A stretch of DNA of 64,000 bases. Origin: JAKJGA01 sp029554345 (GTDB taxonomy: Bacteria; Spirochaetota; UBA4802; JAFGJZ01). The position numbers and the translations under genes were made by a program. Where the stretch lies: NCBI GenBank assembly GCA_035395685.1, contig DAOPBR010000001.1, forward strand, positions 112,745-176,744, written 5' to 3'. The notes beneath the pieces are model-generated. The model saw only the letters and a list, made by a program, of their open reading frames with translations, ran no database searches and had not been told where the DNA came from. Below are positions 43,830-53,676 of the stretch, piece by piece (the first letter of the stretch is position 1; each line of letters opens with the position of its first letter).

Positions 43830-45663
43830 TAAAATATCCCATAGAAATCATCTTAGAAAAAATAGCTTCACCAACCGGAACTGCAGCAATCGCCCCCGCA
43901 ACACCATATTCAACCATAACTACAACAACAACCGAATCATCCGGAGTTCCCCCGAATGGTGCAAAACCGACAAACCAAGCATGCTGAGTATTATCCGATT
44001 TTACAACTGATCTGGTCTGAACAGTACCTGTTTTCGCTGCAATCGGCACCTTGAGATAATTCAGTCTTGCAGAAGTTCCGTTGGTTACACCGAATCGCAT
44101 CCCTGAAGTAACTGTTTCAATTGTACGCGCTGAAAGCGGAATCTCAAACAATTTTTCGCGTTCGATTCTCTTAATGACTGTCGCGTTATCCTGCGAACGA
44201 ACTTCGCGAACAAGATGAGGCTTATATACAATACCTCTATTGACTATTGCAGAAACAAGGTCACAAAGAGCAACTGGAGTTATTGATGTGAAACCCTGAC
44301 CGATAGCCAGATTTATCGTATCACCGTCAAACCAACCCTGTCCGAAAGTTTTCATTTTCCATTGTTTAGAAGGAACAAAACCGGAAATTTCGCCCGGCAA
44401 ATCAATGCCGGTAACCTTATCCATACATAAATACTTTGCATAATTTATGATTGAAGTCGGTCCGATTTTATATCCAAGATTATAAAAATATACGTTACAA
44501 GACATACCAATCGCACCGATCATATCGAGATTTCCGTGTGATTGTCCCTTATAACACTGGTATGATCTGTCTTGTAATCCCTTTAAAATATAGTGACCCG
44601 AACAGAAGTATCTCCAATCCGGCTGCCATTTTTCATCTTCCAGTGCTGCAATACTTGTAATAAGTTTAAACGTTGATGCCGGCGGATACTTTGATTGGAT
44701 TGCTCTATTTAGGAACGGTTTCTGTTCATCGTTTTGCAGAGAAGCAAGAATATCAGAGGCGTTTTTCGAAGTAATCAGATTCGGATCAAAATCCGGTTTA
44801 GACAAAAGTACAAGAATCTCTCCGGTCGAAGGTTTCACTGCTATAACAGAACCCATCTTATCCTGCATCGCAGTGTACGCTACATTTTGAAGCTCATAAT
44901 CAAGTGAAAGAACCAGATTATTACCTGATACCGGCTCATCACCGAGCTCTTCTCCTTCAGTTCGGTTATGAACGTCTACAATTCTTTTTACACTGCCGTC
45001 TGTTCCGCGCAGAAAATTATCATATTGTTTTTCAATTCCGTTTTTACCGATTTTCTGATAATACTTATAACCTTGATCTTTAAGCTTATCATACTCTCCG
45101 GGATCAATGCTTCCGATATAACCCATCACATGTGAAAAAACGGGACCATAATTATATACACGTACCGGTGCATCTTCCCACATTATATGCTCATAAAGCT
45201 CTTCATGAGATGCAATTGAAACTACTACATCAAAAGAAACGTCTTCTTTAATTACAATTCTTTGCCATGGATTAGCTTTATCCATTTCTCTTAACAATTC
45301 GAATGAATCAACACCGAGTAGCACAGCTACTCGCTGAACGATTTCAGCCATCTGCTTTTTGTTTTCAAATTTAGCCGGTACGGTTGTTATATTGAATGAA
45401 GGTCTGTTGGACGCTATTACCTTGTTTGATGAAGATTTAATATCATAATGTCTGTCATAAACCTCACCGCGGCTAGCCGGAACAGGAACATTATCTTCAA
45501 TATTACTTCTCGCTCTTGTAGAATAATAACTACCTTGGATAAACTGAAGATTTATCAGCTGAAAAATAAATATAATGAAAATTCCGCCGGTAACAGACAT
45601 AAACAAAAAAACTTTCCCTCGGAAAGCTTCAAGCATTCTGCCGCGCAAAGAGGTAACAGACAT
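43813..45663 (-). CDS. mrdA: Penicillin-binding protein 2 (transpeptidase)
   Basis: 616 aa, single N-terminal membrane anchor (residues 20-40). A pedestal region (RGEVYDRHYDI) is followed by a transpeptidase domain with the nucleophile S330-T-F-K333, S388-C-N390 and K544-T-G. The sequence GIDLPGEISG is typical of PBP2. It cross-links lateral-wall peptidoglycan with RodA. It begins one base after the mreD stop and overlaps rodA, so the order mreB-mreC-mreD-mrdA-rodA is a single unit. Confidence 0.96.
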   Translation of the reverse strand: MSVTSLRGRMLEAFRGKVFLFMSVTGGIFIIFIFQLINLQFIQGSYYSTRARSNIEDNVPVPASRGEVYDRHYDIKSSSNKVIASNRPSFNITTVPAKFENKKQMAEIVQRVAVLLGVDSFELLREMDKANPWQRIVIKEDVSFDVVVSIASHEELYEHIMWEDAPVRVYNYGPVFSHVMGYIGSIDPGEYDKLKDQGYKYYQKIGKNGIEKQYDNFLRGTDGSVKRIVDVHNRTEGEELGDEPVSGNNLVLSLDYELQNVAYTAMQDKMGSVIAVKPSTGEILVLLSKPDFDPNLITSKNASDILASLQNDEQKPFLNRAIQSKYPPASTFKLITSIAALEDEKWQPDWRYFCSGHYILKGLQDRSYQCYKGQSHGNLDMIGAIGMSCNVYFYNLGYKIGPTSIINYAKYLCMDKVTGIDLPGEISGFVPSKQWKMKTFGQGWFDGDTINLAIGQGFTSITPVALCDLVSAIVNRGIVYKPHLVREVRSQDNATVIKRIEREKLFEIPLSARTIETVTSGMRFGVTNGTSARLNYLKVPIAAKTGTVQTRSVVKSDNTQHAWFVGFAPFGGTPDDSVVVVVMVEYGVAGAIAAVPVGEAIFSKMISMGYFNDTQK

Positions 45664-46164
45664 CTAGTACCTCTCTTTTGAAAGTTCAAATTCAAAAATT
45701 TTATCATAAATAAAGAAAAGAGGCATAGCGATTACTGCATTATAGACAGATTCAGGAAGAACAATATGCAAAAGAGATGCGACAGAGGCATCATTGAAAA
45801 TCAGCGCAAATATCAGAGTTAAACCGCCCTTTAAAAGCGATGCAACAAAAATGATCAATATAATAGTAAATGAACTTCCCTGAAAAACAGACCTTCCGAC
45901 AAAACCGGCAAAAAAGGCGATAAGCACCTTTGGTAAAGTCATTAATCCCAGCGGGCTATTGGAATTAGCATCCTGGAAAATACCTGTAATGAAAGCACAT
46001 GTTTGACCGTAAAACGAACCGAAAGAATATGAAAAATAGATAATCGCTATAAAAGAAAGGTCTGGCTTAACACCTGCAAAACGTATTGCATCGAAGGAAG
46101 GATGAGATTGAAGAATCAACGAAACCGCCAGAATAACCGCGGATAAGATGTATACAAGAATCAT
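45664..46164 (-). CDS. mreD: Rod shape-determining protein MreD
   Basis: 166 aa integral membrane protein with about five hydrophobic segments. The MreD pattern is KPDLSFIAIIYFSYSFGSFYG, then GIFQDANSNSPLGLM, in the first half. It links MreC to the elongation complex. Its start overlaps the mreC stop by 4 bases. Confidence 0.9.
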   Translation of the reverse strand: MILVYILSAVILAVSLILQSHPSFDAIRFAGVKPDLSFIAIIYFSYSFGSFYGQTCAFITGIFQDANSNSPLGLMTLPKVLIAFFAGFVGRSVFQGSSFTIILIIFVASLLKGGLTLIFALIFNDASVASLLHIVLPESVYNAVIAMPLFFIYDKIFEFELSKERY

Positions 46165-47039
46165 TTTTTCTGCTCTTCCTTTTGAGTTAACTCTACAAGT
46201 TCCTGACCCGGAACGTATTTTATAACATAAACTTCTTCAACTTTATTGTAATCTATAATCGGAGTCACAATGGCTCTTTGAAACGCACTTGATTTGGTGA
46301 CAACAGTCTGCGAAACCCTGCCGACAAGCAGACCCTGCGGAAAAACACCGCCCTGTCCGGAAGTCACAACATATACATTTGACGGAATCTGAACTGATTT
46401 TGACAGATAATCAATTTGCGCAAGTCCTGGACGCGAAGAACTTCCCTGCATCAAACCAGGTGATCTTGAATCCTGAAGCATAACACCTATTTTCAAATCA
46501 GAGCTGATAACGGGAAGAATCCTCGACACGGAGCCTCTGACTTCAATTACTTTACCGACAACAGCTTTCTCATCTGCGTTAAAGGCAACGACAGGCATGT
46601 TGATTTTTATTCCGTCATTTGATCCGCGGTTTATTATAATGGTGCGGAACCAGTTATCAGGATCCTTTGATATTACCATCGCAGGAACATTGTCATAACC
46701 GACCTTATCACCGAAGTTTAGTAAACGGCGGAGCTTCTCGTTTTCTGATTTAATTTCAGTGAGATCTTCTGCTGTTCTCTCATAACTCTGGAGCTTCTCT
46801 CTGGTAAGACGAAGTTCCTCATTGAGAGTATTCAAATCGGTGAAACCAGCCCATATCTTACGTACATTATTCTGAGAATACCAATACAGCTTCTGAAACG
46901 GAGTCATGAAAGCACTTGCAACACCTTCTATCGACAGAGTAAAAGACGTCGACTGAAGAGACATTGATATAATACAGAATAGAATATAAAAGACCAGTGA
47001 TGCACCGGTCTTATTTCTTATAAAAAAATCCACTGGCAA
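46161..47039 (-). CDS. mreC: Rod shape-determining protein MreC
   Basis: 292 aa. One N-terminal transmembrane helix is followed by a coiled coil (about residues 65-105, LNEELRLTREKLQSYERTAE) and two beta-barrel domains with VISKDPDNWFRTIIINRGSNDGI and VVTSGQGGVFPQGLLVG. MreC forms periplasmic filaments that activate PBP2/RodA. It starts 3 bases after mreB. Confidence 0.95.
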   Translation of the reverse strand: MPVDFFIRNKTGASLVFYILFCIISMSLQSTSFTLSIEGVASAFMTPFQKLYWYSQNNVRKIWAGFTDLNTLNEELRLTREKLQSYERTAEDLTEIKSENEKLRRLLNFGDKVGYDNVPAMVISKDPDNWFRTIIINRGSNDGIKINMPVVAFNADEKAVVGKVIEVRGSVSRILPVISSDLKIGVMLQDSRSPGLMQGSSSRPGLAQIDYLSKSVQIPSNVYVVTSGQGGVFPQGLLVGRVSQTVVTKSSAFQRAIVTPIIDYNKVEEVYVIKYVPGQELVELTQKEEQKK

Positions 47040-47042
47040 ACC

Positions 47043-48068
47043 TTATTTCAAATTCGATTTATAAAGGTTCTTAACCTCGTCAAGAAACTTCCCTGCACCA
47101 AGAACAACACAAGTCAAAGGATTCTCAGCTCTGATAACAGGAACCCCTGTTTCTTTGCTTATATATTTATCCAAACCTTTTAACAATGATCCGCCGCCGC
47201 TCATTACAATACCGCGTTCAACGATATCAGCAGCAAGTTCAGGAGGAGTTCTCTCAAGAGCATGTTTGATTCCGTCAAGAATCTGTTCAGTCGGCTCTTT
47301 GAGAGCTTTTCTGACTTCTGAAGAATCCATTTCAAGAGTTCTAGGAAGACCCGATATTGCATCACGGCCTTTGAGCTCCATAGTATCAACTTTCTTCTCA
47401 GGAAATACATTGCCGAGACGGAATTTTACTTCTTCCGCCATTCTTTCTCCGATAACAAGGTTATACTGATTTCTCATATATTTTACGATTGCTTCGTCGA
47501 ACTCATCTCCCGCGATACGCAAAGAGTCGGAAATAACCATTCCACCGAGAGAGATAACGGCGATTTCAGTAGTACCGCCGCCGATATCAACGATCATATG
47601 ACCAGCCGGCTCATGAATCGGAATATTTGCCCCTATTGCCGAAGCAAGAGCTTCTTCAATAAGATAAATCTCACGCGCTCCTGCCTGTTCAGCAGATTCA
47701 CGCACGGCACGTTTTTCAACTTCGGTTATTCCGGAAGGAACACCTATAACAACTCTTGGTCTAACAAGAGCTTTATGCTTATGAACCTTATTTATGAAAT
47801 AGCGGATCATTTTTTCAACGGTTTCGAAATCAGCAATAACACCGTCTTCCATAGGTCTTATCGCAACTATATCGCCGGGAGTTCTTCCGAGCATTCGCTT
47901 AGCTTCGTGACCAACGGCTCTCACTTTTCCGGTACTCGTCTGAACGGCTACAACCGACGGTTCGGAAAGCACAATCCCCTGACCTTTTACATGAACAAGC
48001 GTATTAGCGGTACCAAGATCGATACCCATATCATTTGAGAAAAGACCGTAAAGTGAATTGAACAACAT
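47043..48068 (-). CDS. mreB: Actin-like cytoskeletal protein MreB
   Basis: 341 aa from the ATG at 48068, which has GGGAG 6 bases upstream and gives the normal N-terminus MLFNSLYGLFSNDMGIDLGT. Actin-fold motifs are intact: phosphate 1 DLGTANTLV, phosphate 2 MIVDIGGGTTEIAVISLGG and the adenosine motif GIVMSGGGSLLKG. MreB filaments guide the cell-wall elongation machinery. It is the first gene of the elongation operon; the 140 bases upstream hold no clear promoter by eye. Confidence 0.97.
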   Translation of the reverse strand: MLFNSLYGLFSNDMGIDLGTANTLVHVKGQGIVLSEPSVVAVQTSTGKVRAVGHEAKRMLGRTPGDIVAIRPMEDGVIADFETVEKMIRYFINKVHKHKALVRPRVVIGVPSGITEVEKRAVRESAEQAGAREIYLIEEALASAIGANIPIHEPAGHMIVDIGGGTTEIAVISLGGMVISDSLRIAGDEFDEAIVKYMRNQYNLVIGERMAEEVKFRLGNVFPEKKVDTMELKGRDAISGLPRTLEMDSSEVRKALKEPTEQILDGIKHALERTPPELAADIVERGIVMSGGGSLLKGLDKYISKETGVPVIRAENPLTCVVLGAGKFLDEVKNLYKSNLK

Positions 48069-48206
48069 TTTAGCTCCCAAAGAATTCTATGATTTGCGTG
48101 AGAATCAATGCCGAATTTAAACAGAAACTCTCTTTTTGCTTACCTATTATTTTCGCTTTTCGCTTTTGTCAAGTTATAATGACTTGTTACAAAAAAATTT
48201 CAGAAT

Positions 48207-49157
48207 TTATTTATTTTCTGTCACTGCGTAAAGTTTTGCTTTTACCGGATCCTTCAATTCAATGAACAACTTCTCCATAACCGCCTTCAAATCGGCATCT
48301 TCAGACTGAGGAAGAACAAACGGTTCAAGAATATCGGCGGCTTCACGGTAAAGTGACTGTGAAAAATAAAGCAAACCTAAATTAACCGATGCCGTCTTCT
48401 TTAACTCCGAATCGGAAGTTTCCGAAATAACCTCTTTGTAAGCTGAAATAGCATCCGTGAACTGTTTTCCTTCCGCAAAAGATTTTGCAATTACCAGTTT
48501 AGAAAATGGATCTTTCATATTCATTTTAACGAGATAATCCATTCCACGCTGAACTGCACCATTTACCACAAGAGTCTGAGCATAAAAATATATATCATCC
48601 GTATATCTGATCATCAAAGGTTCATTTATCGAATCAACGAGAAGAAAAATCTGGTTTGCCGGATAATAATCCGAATAGTATGAGGCTTTTGCGAGCATTA
48701 TCCTCGATTCATCATCAAGAGCTTTCTTTCCGCCCAACGCTTCAGCTTTTCTGAAATATTTAATGGCTGCAATAAATCCCGAAGCCGCTTCAGGAGAAAG
48801 CGTGTCCTTTTTTGAATTTACGAACATTGCCCCGAATTTTCTCGGAAGCAGGGACTCTGAAACGATAAAAGACAATTTTGCGGAAACAATGAATGCTTCC
48901 GGATTCATCGGGTCATCCTCGCGGAATTTAGCGGCTTTCTGAAGAGCCGACTGTATTCCGCCGTTTTTTTCATAAGCAGAAGTGTCCCTCTCGCTGACAG
49001 ATACTATTTCAGTAAGTTTATTAAAGCCCGATTTCCAGAACATCAATTGAGTTCTGTATTTGTATGCGGAAAATACAGCCGCGGATACAAAAAAAAGAAC
49101 CAACAGCACTTTAAACGTCCTGTTGGATTTATTCTTGGTTCTATACTTATAATACAT
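48207..49157 (-). CDS. Membrane-anchored TPR protein
   Basis: 316 aa. A basic N-terminus (YYKYRTKNKSNR) is followed by one transmembrane helix (VLLVLFFVSAAVFSAY). The remainder is helical with TPR-like repeats, clearest at about residues 70-100, 125-150, 215-240 (AKSFAEGKQFTDAISAYKEV) and 250-275 (SVNLGLLYFSQSLYREAADIL). It is probably a periplasmic scaffold. The following gene ends 7 bases before its start, suggesting one operon; which process it serves is unknown. Confidence 0.75.
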   Translation of the reverse strand: MYYKYRTKNKSNRTFKVLLVLFFVSAAVFSAYKYRTQLMFWKSGFNKLTEIVSVSERDTSAYEKNGGIQSALQKAAKFREDDPMNPEAFIVSAKLSFIVSESLLPRKFGAMFVNSKKDTLSPEAASGFIAAIKYFRKAEALGGKKALDDESRIMLAKASYYSDYYPANQIFLLVDSINEPLMIRYTDDIYFYAQTLVVNGAVQRGMDYLVKMNMKDPFSKLVIAKSFAEGKQFTDAISAYKEVISETSDSELKKTASVNLGLLYFSQSLYREAADILEPFVLPQSEDADLKAVMEKLFIELKDPVKAKLYAVTENK

Positions 49158-49164
49158 GACAACC

Positions 49165-49698
49165 TTACTTTTTTAATAAATATTCAATCTTTGCCGCGAA
49201 TCCTGAATCATCACAGACAAACAGAAGCGGATATGTTAATGAGTCAATATAAATCAGAGCCGATTTCTCAAGAGAAATAATATTTTTAATTTTATGAAGA
49301 TCATATCTGAAAAGTTTTTTAGAATCACGCAGAGTAAGTGATGCAGAAGACAAGACAAGATCCCCTGATGCAAGTCTGCGAAGCGACTTATACTTTCCAA
49401 TTTCAGAATATTCAATTGCTTTTTCGGTTCCCGGAGAAATAACACTGTCACGGTCTTCATAAATGGAAACATTTGAAATGACATTATCTTCCGGAGTTGC
49501 CGACAATGATGCCGCCGGAGATGATTCAGCATTTATTTCTTTTGTGGATGTTTCGGCATCACCGGGCGTATCATCAAATAATAATTCTTCATTATCCCGG
49601 TATACAGACAAAGTCTTTTTTTCAAGCGATGAAAAGGATATAACTACAAGTAATATTCCAAGTAGAGCAAGAAGCACCGAAAGAAATAGTATCAGCAT
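49165..49698 (-). CDS. Membrane-anchored protein of unknown function
   Basis: 177 aa. An N-terminal transmembrane helix (LILFLSVLLALLGILLVVIS) is followed by a Ser/Thr/Glu-rich linker (residues 25-90) and a small C-terminal domain of beta strands and one helix (GDLVLSSASLTLRDSKKLFRY, LEKSALIYIDSLTYPLLFVC) that resembles PH-like or bPH modules by eye. The family is not recognised. It lies immediately upstream of the TPR protein gene on the same strand. Confidence 0.6.
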   Translation of the reverse strand: MLILFLSVLLALLGILLVVISFSSLEKKTLSVYRDNEELLFDDTPGDAETSTKEINAESSPAASLSATPEDNVISNVSIYEDRDSVISPGTEKAIEYSEIGKYKSLRRLASGDLVLSSASLTLRDSKKLFRYDLHKIKNIISLEKSALIYIDSLTYPLLFVCDDSGFAAKIEYLLKK

Positions 49699-49750
49699 AC
49701 ATCCCCCTTGACTCTGTTATGTCTCCAATGAATAAAGCGTCAAGAAGAAA

Positions 49751-50692
49751 TTACTTTCGTATTTTCCAAAGTGCTGTTTTGAGATAAGGATTTTCGAAAT
49801 ACGGAAAATCAACAGACTCATTTGCCGAAAAAACCAGTTCAAAATTATCAGGATGCATTGAAAGAAAAGTTTTCATATCGGTCTTATGAGTATTAACTGC
49901 GCTGAAAACATAATCAGATATTTGAGACAAGTCGCGGAGATAAGAACTTAAATCCCTTTCTGCAGAAAAAGAACCTTTCTGACTTCTGGCAAAAGTCGGA
50001 GGATCAATAATAGACAGAGAAAAACTGATTCCTTTTTTTTTATAGTATTTAATCAGATCTGAGCTCTTACCTTTAACAAAATCTCTTGAATCGACATTTA
50101 AACCGTTCAATTCATAGTTTCTCATTCCGCGCGAAAGAACTGGCTTTGATATATCGACGTTAACTGCACGATGCACGGAATTTTTTAGCGCATGAAGAGA
50201 AAAAACGCATGTGTAACTGAAAAGATTAAGCATTGACTCGAAATTTGAATAATATTTCAGAAGCTCACTCCTTGCAGAGCGCATATCAAAAAAAAGACCT
50301 GTGTTTTGAGAATTGATAATATCGACTGAAACATCAAGACCCATGTGCCTTACAATAATTTCTTCTGCCGGGATATCTCCATCGAGAATTATACTCTTTC
50401 GTTTTGCTTCTATATCGTCGCCCTGCGAAAGACGTCCCCTGTTTTTAAGAAGAATTCCTCTGACCGGAAGTGAAAATTCTGAACATACATCAGGAATAAA
50501 TTTAAGCAGTTCAGCAGGAAGACCCGAGCTTCCCTCAAAATCCTGAATAAGTATAAATCCGGCATAATAATCCGCGGTACACGGATATAATCCGTCACCG
50601 TCTCCATTAATAAGACGGAAAACCGTTTCTTCTGATGAAAAAAAACCAAGGCGTCTTTCAAACGCCTTTTTTACAAGTTCCTGTGTTTTCAT
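49751..50692 (-). CDS. RlmI-type class I SAM-dependent methyltransferase
   Basis: 313 aa. The N-terminal part (RLINGDGDGLYPCTADYYAGFILIQ) corresponds to the domain that follows the PUA region in RlmI/RlmK enzymes; the PUA domain itself is missing, so the protein is shorter than E. coli RlmI. The Rossmann core has NLFSYTCVFSLHAL (motif I, G to C), a VNVDISKPVLSRG acidic loop, and the catalytic IDPPTFARSQKG. Family members make 5-methylcytosine in 23S rRNA, but this branch may act on another substrate. Confidence 0.8.
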   Translation of the reverse strand: MKTQELVKKAFERRLGFFSSEETVFRLINGDGDGLYPCTADYYAGFILIQDFEGSSGLPAELLKFIPDVCSEFSLPVRGILLKNRGRLSQGDDIEAKRKSIILDGDIPAEEIIVRHMGLDVSVDIINSQNTGLFFDMRSARSELLKYYSNFESMLNLFSYTCVFSLHALKNSVHRAVNVDISKPVLSRGMRNYELNGLNVDSRDFVKGKSSDLIKYYKKKGISFSLSIIDPPTFARSQKGSFSAERDLSSYLRDLSQISDYVFSAVNTHKTDMKTFLSMHPDNFELVFSANESVDFPYFENPYLKTALWKIRK

Positions 50693-50720
50693 TATTATTG
50701 AAGGGGGAAATCCCCCGTAA

Positions 50721-51074
50721 TCATTCTTTGTAGCTTATTGCAAATTTATTGCCGTCTGGATCGGAGAAAACTATTTTAGGCCCGTCTTCCTTGTCTTCAA
50801 TTTCCTGAAAATCAATCTTCTTGTCTTCAAGCTCATCAGCAACATCATCAAAGTCCTGCATGTCTATGTTGAAAGAAACATAAGTGTCCGGGTTTGGATT
50901 AACATCCGCGCTTTCTTTCAAGCGAAGCTTGATATCGCCTATCATAAGATAAGCTTCAGTCTTGTCCTTTTTTTCTACTGTATCGAAATAGAAAACATCT
51001 CTGAAAAATTCAAGAGACTTTTCAAGATTTGATACCGCCAGACTGATATGATTTATTTCTTCAACTATTATCAT
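50721..51074 (-). CDS. VOC (glyoxalase/bleomycin-resistance) superfamily protein
   Basis: 117 aa from the ATG at 51074, preferred because AGAGGA lies just upstream; the frame extends to 51101. Paired beta-alpha-beta-beta-beta modules are visible: EINHISLAVSNLEKSLEFFRDVFYF, then SFNIDMQDFDDVADELEDKKI and IVFSDPDGNKFAISYKE (each listed as its own module). Metal-ligand positions typical of glyoxalase I (His in NHIS, Glu in the last strands) are partly present. The substrate is unknown. Confidence 0.85.
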   Translation of the reverse strand: MIIVEEINHISLAVSNLEKSLEFFRDVFYFDTVEKKDKTEAYLMIGDIKLRLKESADVNPNPDTYVSFNIDMQDFDDVADELEDKKIDFQEIEDKEDGPKIVFSDPDGNKFAISYKE

Positions 51075-51155
51075 AATTTCCTCTCCAAAATGACTCCGCA
51101 TATTGTCTCAAAAACGCGCCCTTAATGTCAATAAATAAAAACAGGCTCCATGAAT

Positions 51156-52994
51156 TTATTCAACCGTTACGCTTTTAGCAAGATTTCTCGGCTGATCTAC
51201 ATCGCATCCGCGCGCAACCGCAATATAATATGCCAGAAGCTGAAGCGGAACTGCCGAAAGAACCGGTGAAACTGCCCGTGAAACTTCCGGCAAATAGATA
51301 ACATGGTCAGCATGCCTTTTTATATCCTCATCGCCTTCAGTCGCAATGGCAACAATACGTCCGCCTCTTGCCTTTACTTCCTGCATGTTTGATATAACTT
51401 TATGATAAACTTCATCTTTGAGCGCAATAAATACTACAGGCATTTCATTATCAATCAGGGCAATCGGACCGTGTTTCATTTCTGCGGCAGGATATCCCTC
51501 TGCATGAATATATGAAATCTCTTTCAGCTTAAGCGCACCTTCAAGGGCAACCGGGAACTGGATACCACGTCCGAGATAAAGAAAATTTTTAGCGTCTTTA
51601 TACTGACAGGCTATATTTTTAATCTCTTCTTTTTTATCGAGAACTTTTTCAATCAAAGCAGGGAGATTTTCAATGTCGCGGATAATACACTGACCTTCTT
51701 CACGGGTCATATTTCCTCTTCGAGATAAAAGAAGAGTGAGAAGAATCAGAACCGAAACCTGAGAAGTAAATGCTTTAGTCGAAGCAACTCCTATCTCGTG
51801 ACCCGCATGAATATAAACTCCTCCGTCACTTTCCCTCGCGATAGTACTTCCGACAACATTTGTTATTCCAAGAACCCTGATGCCTTTTGATTTGGTCTCA
51901 CGCAATGCGGCAAGAGTATCTGCGGTTTCTCCGGACTGACTTATTACAATAACAAGATCATCCTTAAAAAGAATAGGTCTTCTATATCTGAATTCAGAGG
52001 CATATTCGACTTCAACCGGTATGCGGGCAAATTCTTCAATGAGATATTCTCCGATTAATCCCGCATGCCACGATGTTCCGCATGCTATAAAAATAATTCT
52101 TCCGATCTTCGAAATATCCTCCGGAGAAAGATTCAATCCGTCAAGCCTTGAATTTCCGGCATCCATAATAATACGGCCGCGAACGGCGTTTTTAACTGTT
52201 TCTACCTGCTCGTGAATTTCCTTGAGCATAAAATGCTCATAACCGTTCTTTTCAATTCCGACAAGGTCCCATTCTATTTTTTCTACATTCTTGACAATCG
52301 CGTTACGTTCTATATCAAATGTCTCAAAAGTTCCGTTTTTTATATCAACAATTTCGCCGTCTTCAAGATAAACAACTTTACGGGTATGCTCTATGACAGC
52401 AGAACAGTCAGATGCAAGCATAATTTCACCGTCACCGATACCTATTACGAGCGGTGAACCTTTTCTTGCTGCCAGAATTCTTCCGGGATTATCTTCGGAT
52501 ACAAGCGCAATACCGTAAGTTCCTTCCACCTGTTTCAGTGCAAGTATAAACGACTCCAAAAGATCATTTCCCTTTTTCATGTAATGATCAACCAGATGAA
52601 CAACGACTTCCGTATCAGTTTGTGTTTTGAAAACATGACCGAATTCAGTCAGTTTCTTTCTGAGAATTTCATAATTTTCAATAATACCATTGTGCACTAA
52701 TGCAAGCTTCCCGTCACATGATGTGTGCGGATGGGAATTTACATCGGAAGGAACACCATGAGTCGCCCATCTCGTATGGGCTATTCCCGCAGATCCCTTC
52801 ATTTGATTGATATCCACATAACTTTCTAGTTCGGATATTTTACCCTTTTTTTTACTCACCTTTAATGATCCGTCAACAACGGCAATACCGCTTGAATCAT
52901 ATCCCCTGTATTCGAGACGTTTAAGTCCGTTTATAAGAATCTTACCTATATCCGTATTTTCTTTATTTCCGACATAACCGACAATACCGCACAT
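51156..52994 (-). CDS. glmS: Glutamine-fructose-6-phosphate aminotransferase GlmS
   Basis: 612 aa, standard. The N-terminal class II amidotransferase begins MCGIVGYVG with the catalytic Cys2; RGYDSSGIA, HTRWATHG and HPHTS follow. Two SIS isomerase domains hold CGTSWHAG, SQSGETADTLAALR and AEGYPAAEMKHGPIALID; the C-terminus ends NLAKSVTVE. It makes glucosamine-6-phosphate, the entry to peptidoglycan and lipopolysaccharide amino sugars. Upstream (52995-53193) I see no glmS ribozyme; an inverted repeat is described separately. Confidence 0.98.
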   Translation of the reverse strand: MCGIVGYVGNKENTDIGKILINGLKRLEYRGYDSSGIAVVDGSLKVSKKKGKISELESYVDINQMKGSAGIAHTRWATHGVPSDVNSHPHTSCDGKLALVHNGIIENYEILRKKLTEFGHVFKTQTDTEVVVHLVDHYMKKGNDLLESFILALKQVEGTYGIALVSEDNPGRILAARKGSPLVIGIGDGEIMLASDCSAVIEHTRKVVYLEDGEIVDIKNGTFETFDIERNAIVKNVEKIEWDLVGIEKNGYEHFMLKEIHEQVETVKNAVRGRIIMDAGNSRLDGLNLSPEDISKIGRIIFIACGTSWHAGLIGEYLIEEFARIPVEVEYASEFRYRRPILFKDDLVIVISQSGETADTLAALRETKSKGIRVLGITNVVGSTIARESDGGVYIHAGHEIGVASTKAFTSQVSVLILLTLLLSRRGNMTREEGQCIIRDIENLPALIEKVLDKKEEIKNIACQYKDAKNFLYLGRGIQFPVALEGALKLKEISYIHAEGYPAAEMKHGPIALIDNEMPVVFIALKDEVYHKVISNMQEVKARGGRIVAIATEGDEDIKRHADHVIYLPEVSRAVSPVLSAVPLQLLAYYIAVARGCDVDQPRNLAKSVTVE

Positions 52995-53084
52995 AAATCC
53001 CCCTTCGGACTAATAAGCATATATTCTGCAAAAAAACCAGTTCAAAAGCAAGGCGCTTTCTAAAAACCGCAAATCGTTCACTTC

Positions 53085-53108
53085 TGTCAGATATGCATTT
53101 ATCTGACA
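53085..53108. repeat. Perfect 9-bp inverted repeat upstream of glmS
   Basis: TGTCAGATA and TATCTGACA are separated by 6 bases, about 90 bases upstream of glmS and 86 beyond the end of the preceding gene. There is no T-run on either side, so it may be an operator rather than a terminator. Confidence 0.5.
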
Positions 53109-53193
53109 AACAAAAAATGCACTAAATAAACAGATCATAATTCTGTATACTCATATTTTTAAAATGGGGAAGGTGCTGCAGGAAAAACCTAAT

Positions 53194-53676
53194 CTACTTA
53201 TGTTCAAATATAATAATTTCAGCAGAATCAAAAAAAAGAATGAGGTCGTCCTTACCCGGAGAATCGGCAAGATAAAACTTGCGGAGTCTGCCTTTAACGG
53301 CGGAAATTTTCCCTCCGAACCACATGACTCCGGTTTTATCAATTTTAAAATCTTTAAGCAAATCCGCATTTATCTCAGCATCAATTACAAGACCTGATTT
53401 GTAGCCGAATCTGACTTTTATTCTCTTATCAATTCCGGTTTTCTCCTTTATAACGGCAAAATCAGGAGTTGTTTCAATATCAAGCTTGTAAACCGAACTT
53501 AAAAAAGAAAGAAGTTCGCGCCTTCTGTAATTTCTGCTTCCGAAAAGGCCGTCTTTCCATTCAAAATATCTTTTTTCAATTTCAATATATCTTTCAACCG
53601 GCGGCATGGAATTCGGCTGAGAGAAAATCGGAAAAACCGCAAACAAAAATATTATAAATATTTTACTGATTCTCAT
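53194..53676 (-). CDS. Secreted protein of unknown function
   Basis: 160 aa. A signal peptide (MRISKIFIIFLFAVFPIFS) is followed by a small helical region containing ERYIEIEKRYFEWKDGLFGS and a beta-rich C-terminal part (KVRFGYKSGLVIDAEINADL, RKFYLADSPGKDDLILFF). The family is not recognised. Its start overlaps the stop of the upstream 453-aa gene by 4 bases, so the two are co-translated and may interact. Confidence 0.65.
   Translation of the reverse strand: MRISKIFIIFLFAVFPIFSQPNSMPPVERYIEIEKRYFEWKDGLFGSRNYRRRELLSFLSSVYKLDIETTPDFAVIKEKTGIDKRIKVRFGYKSGLVIDAEINADLLKDFKIDKTGVMWFGGKISAVKGRLRKFYLADSPGKDDLILFFDSAEIIIFEHK

Noticed and set aside
52995..53193. glmS ribozyme upstream of glmS
   Set aside because: A minus-strand AAGCGCC string is present, but only about 60 bases separate it from the ATG, too few for the ribozyme, and the conserved core is absent.
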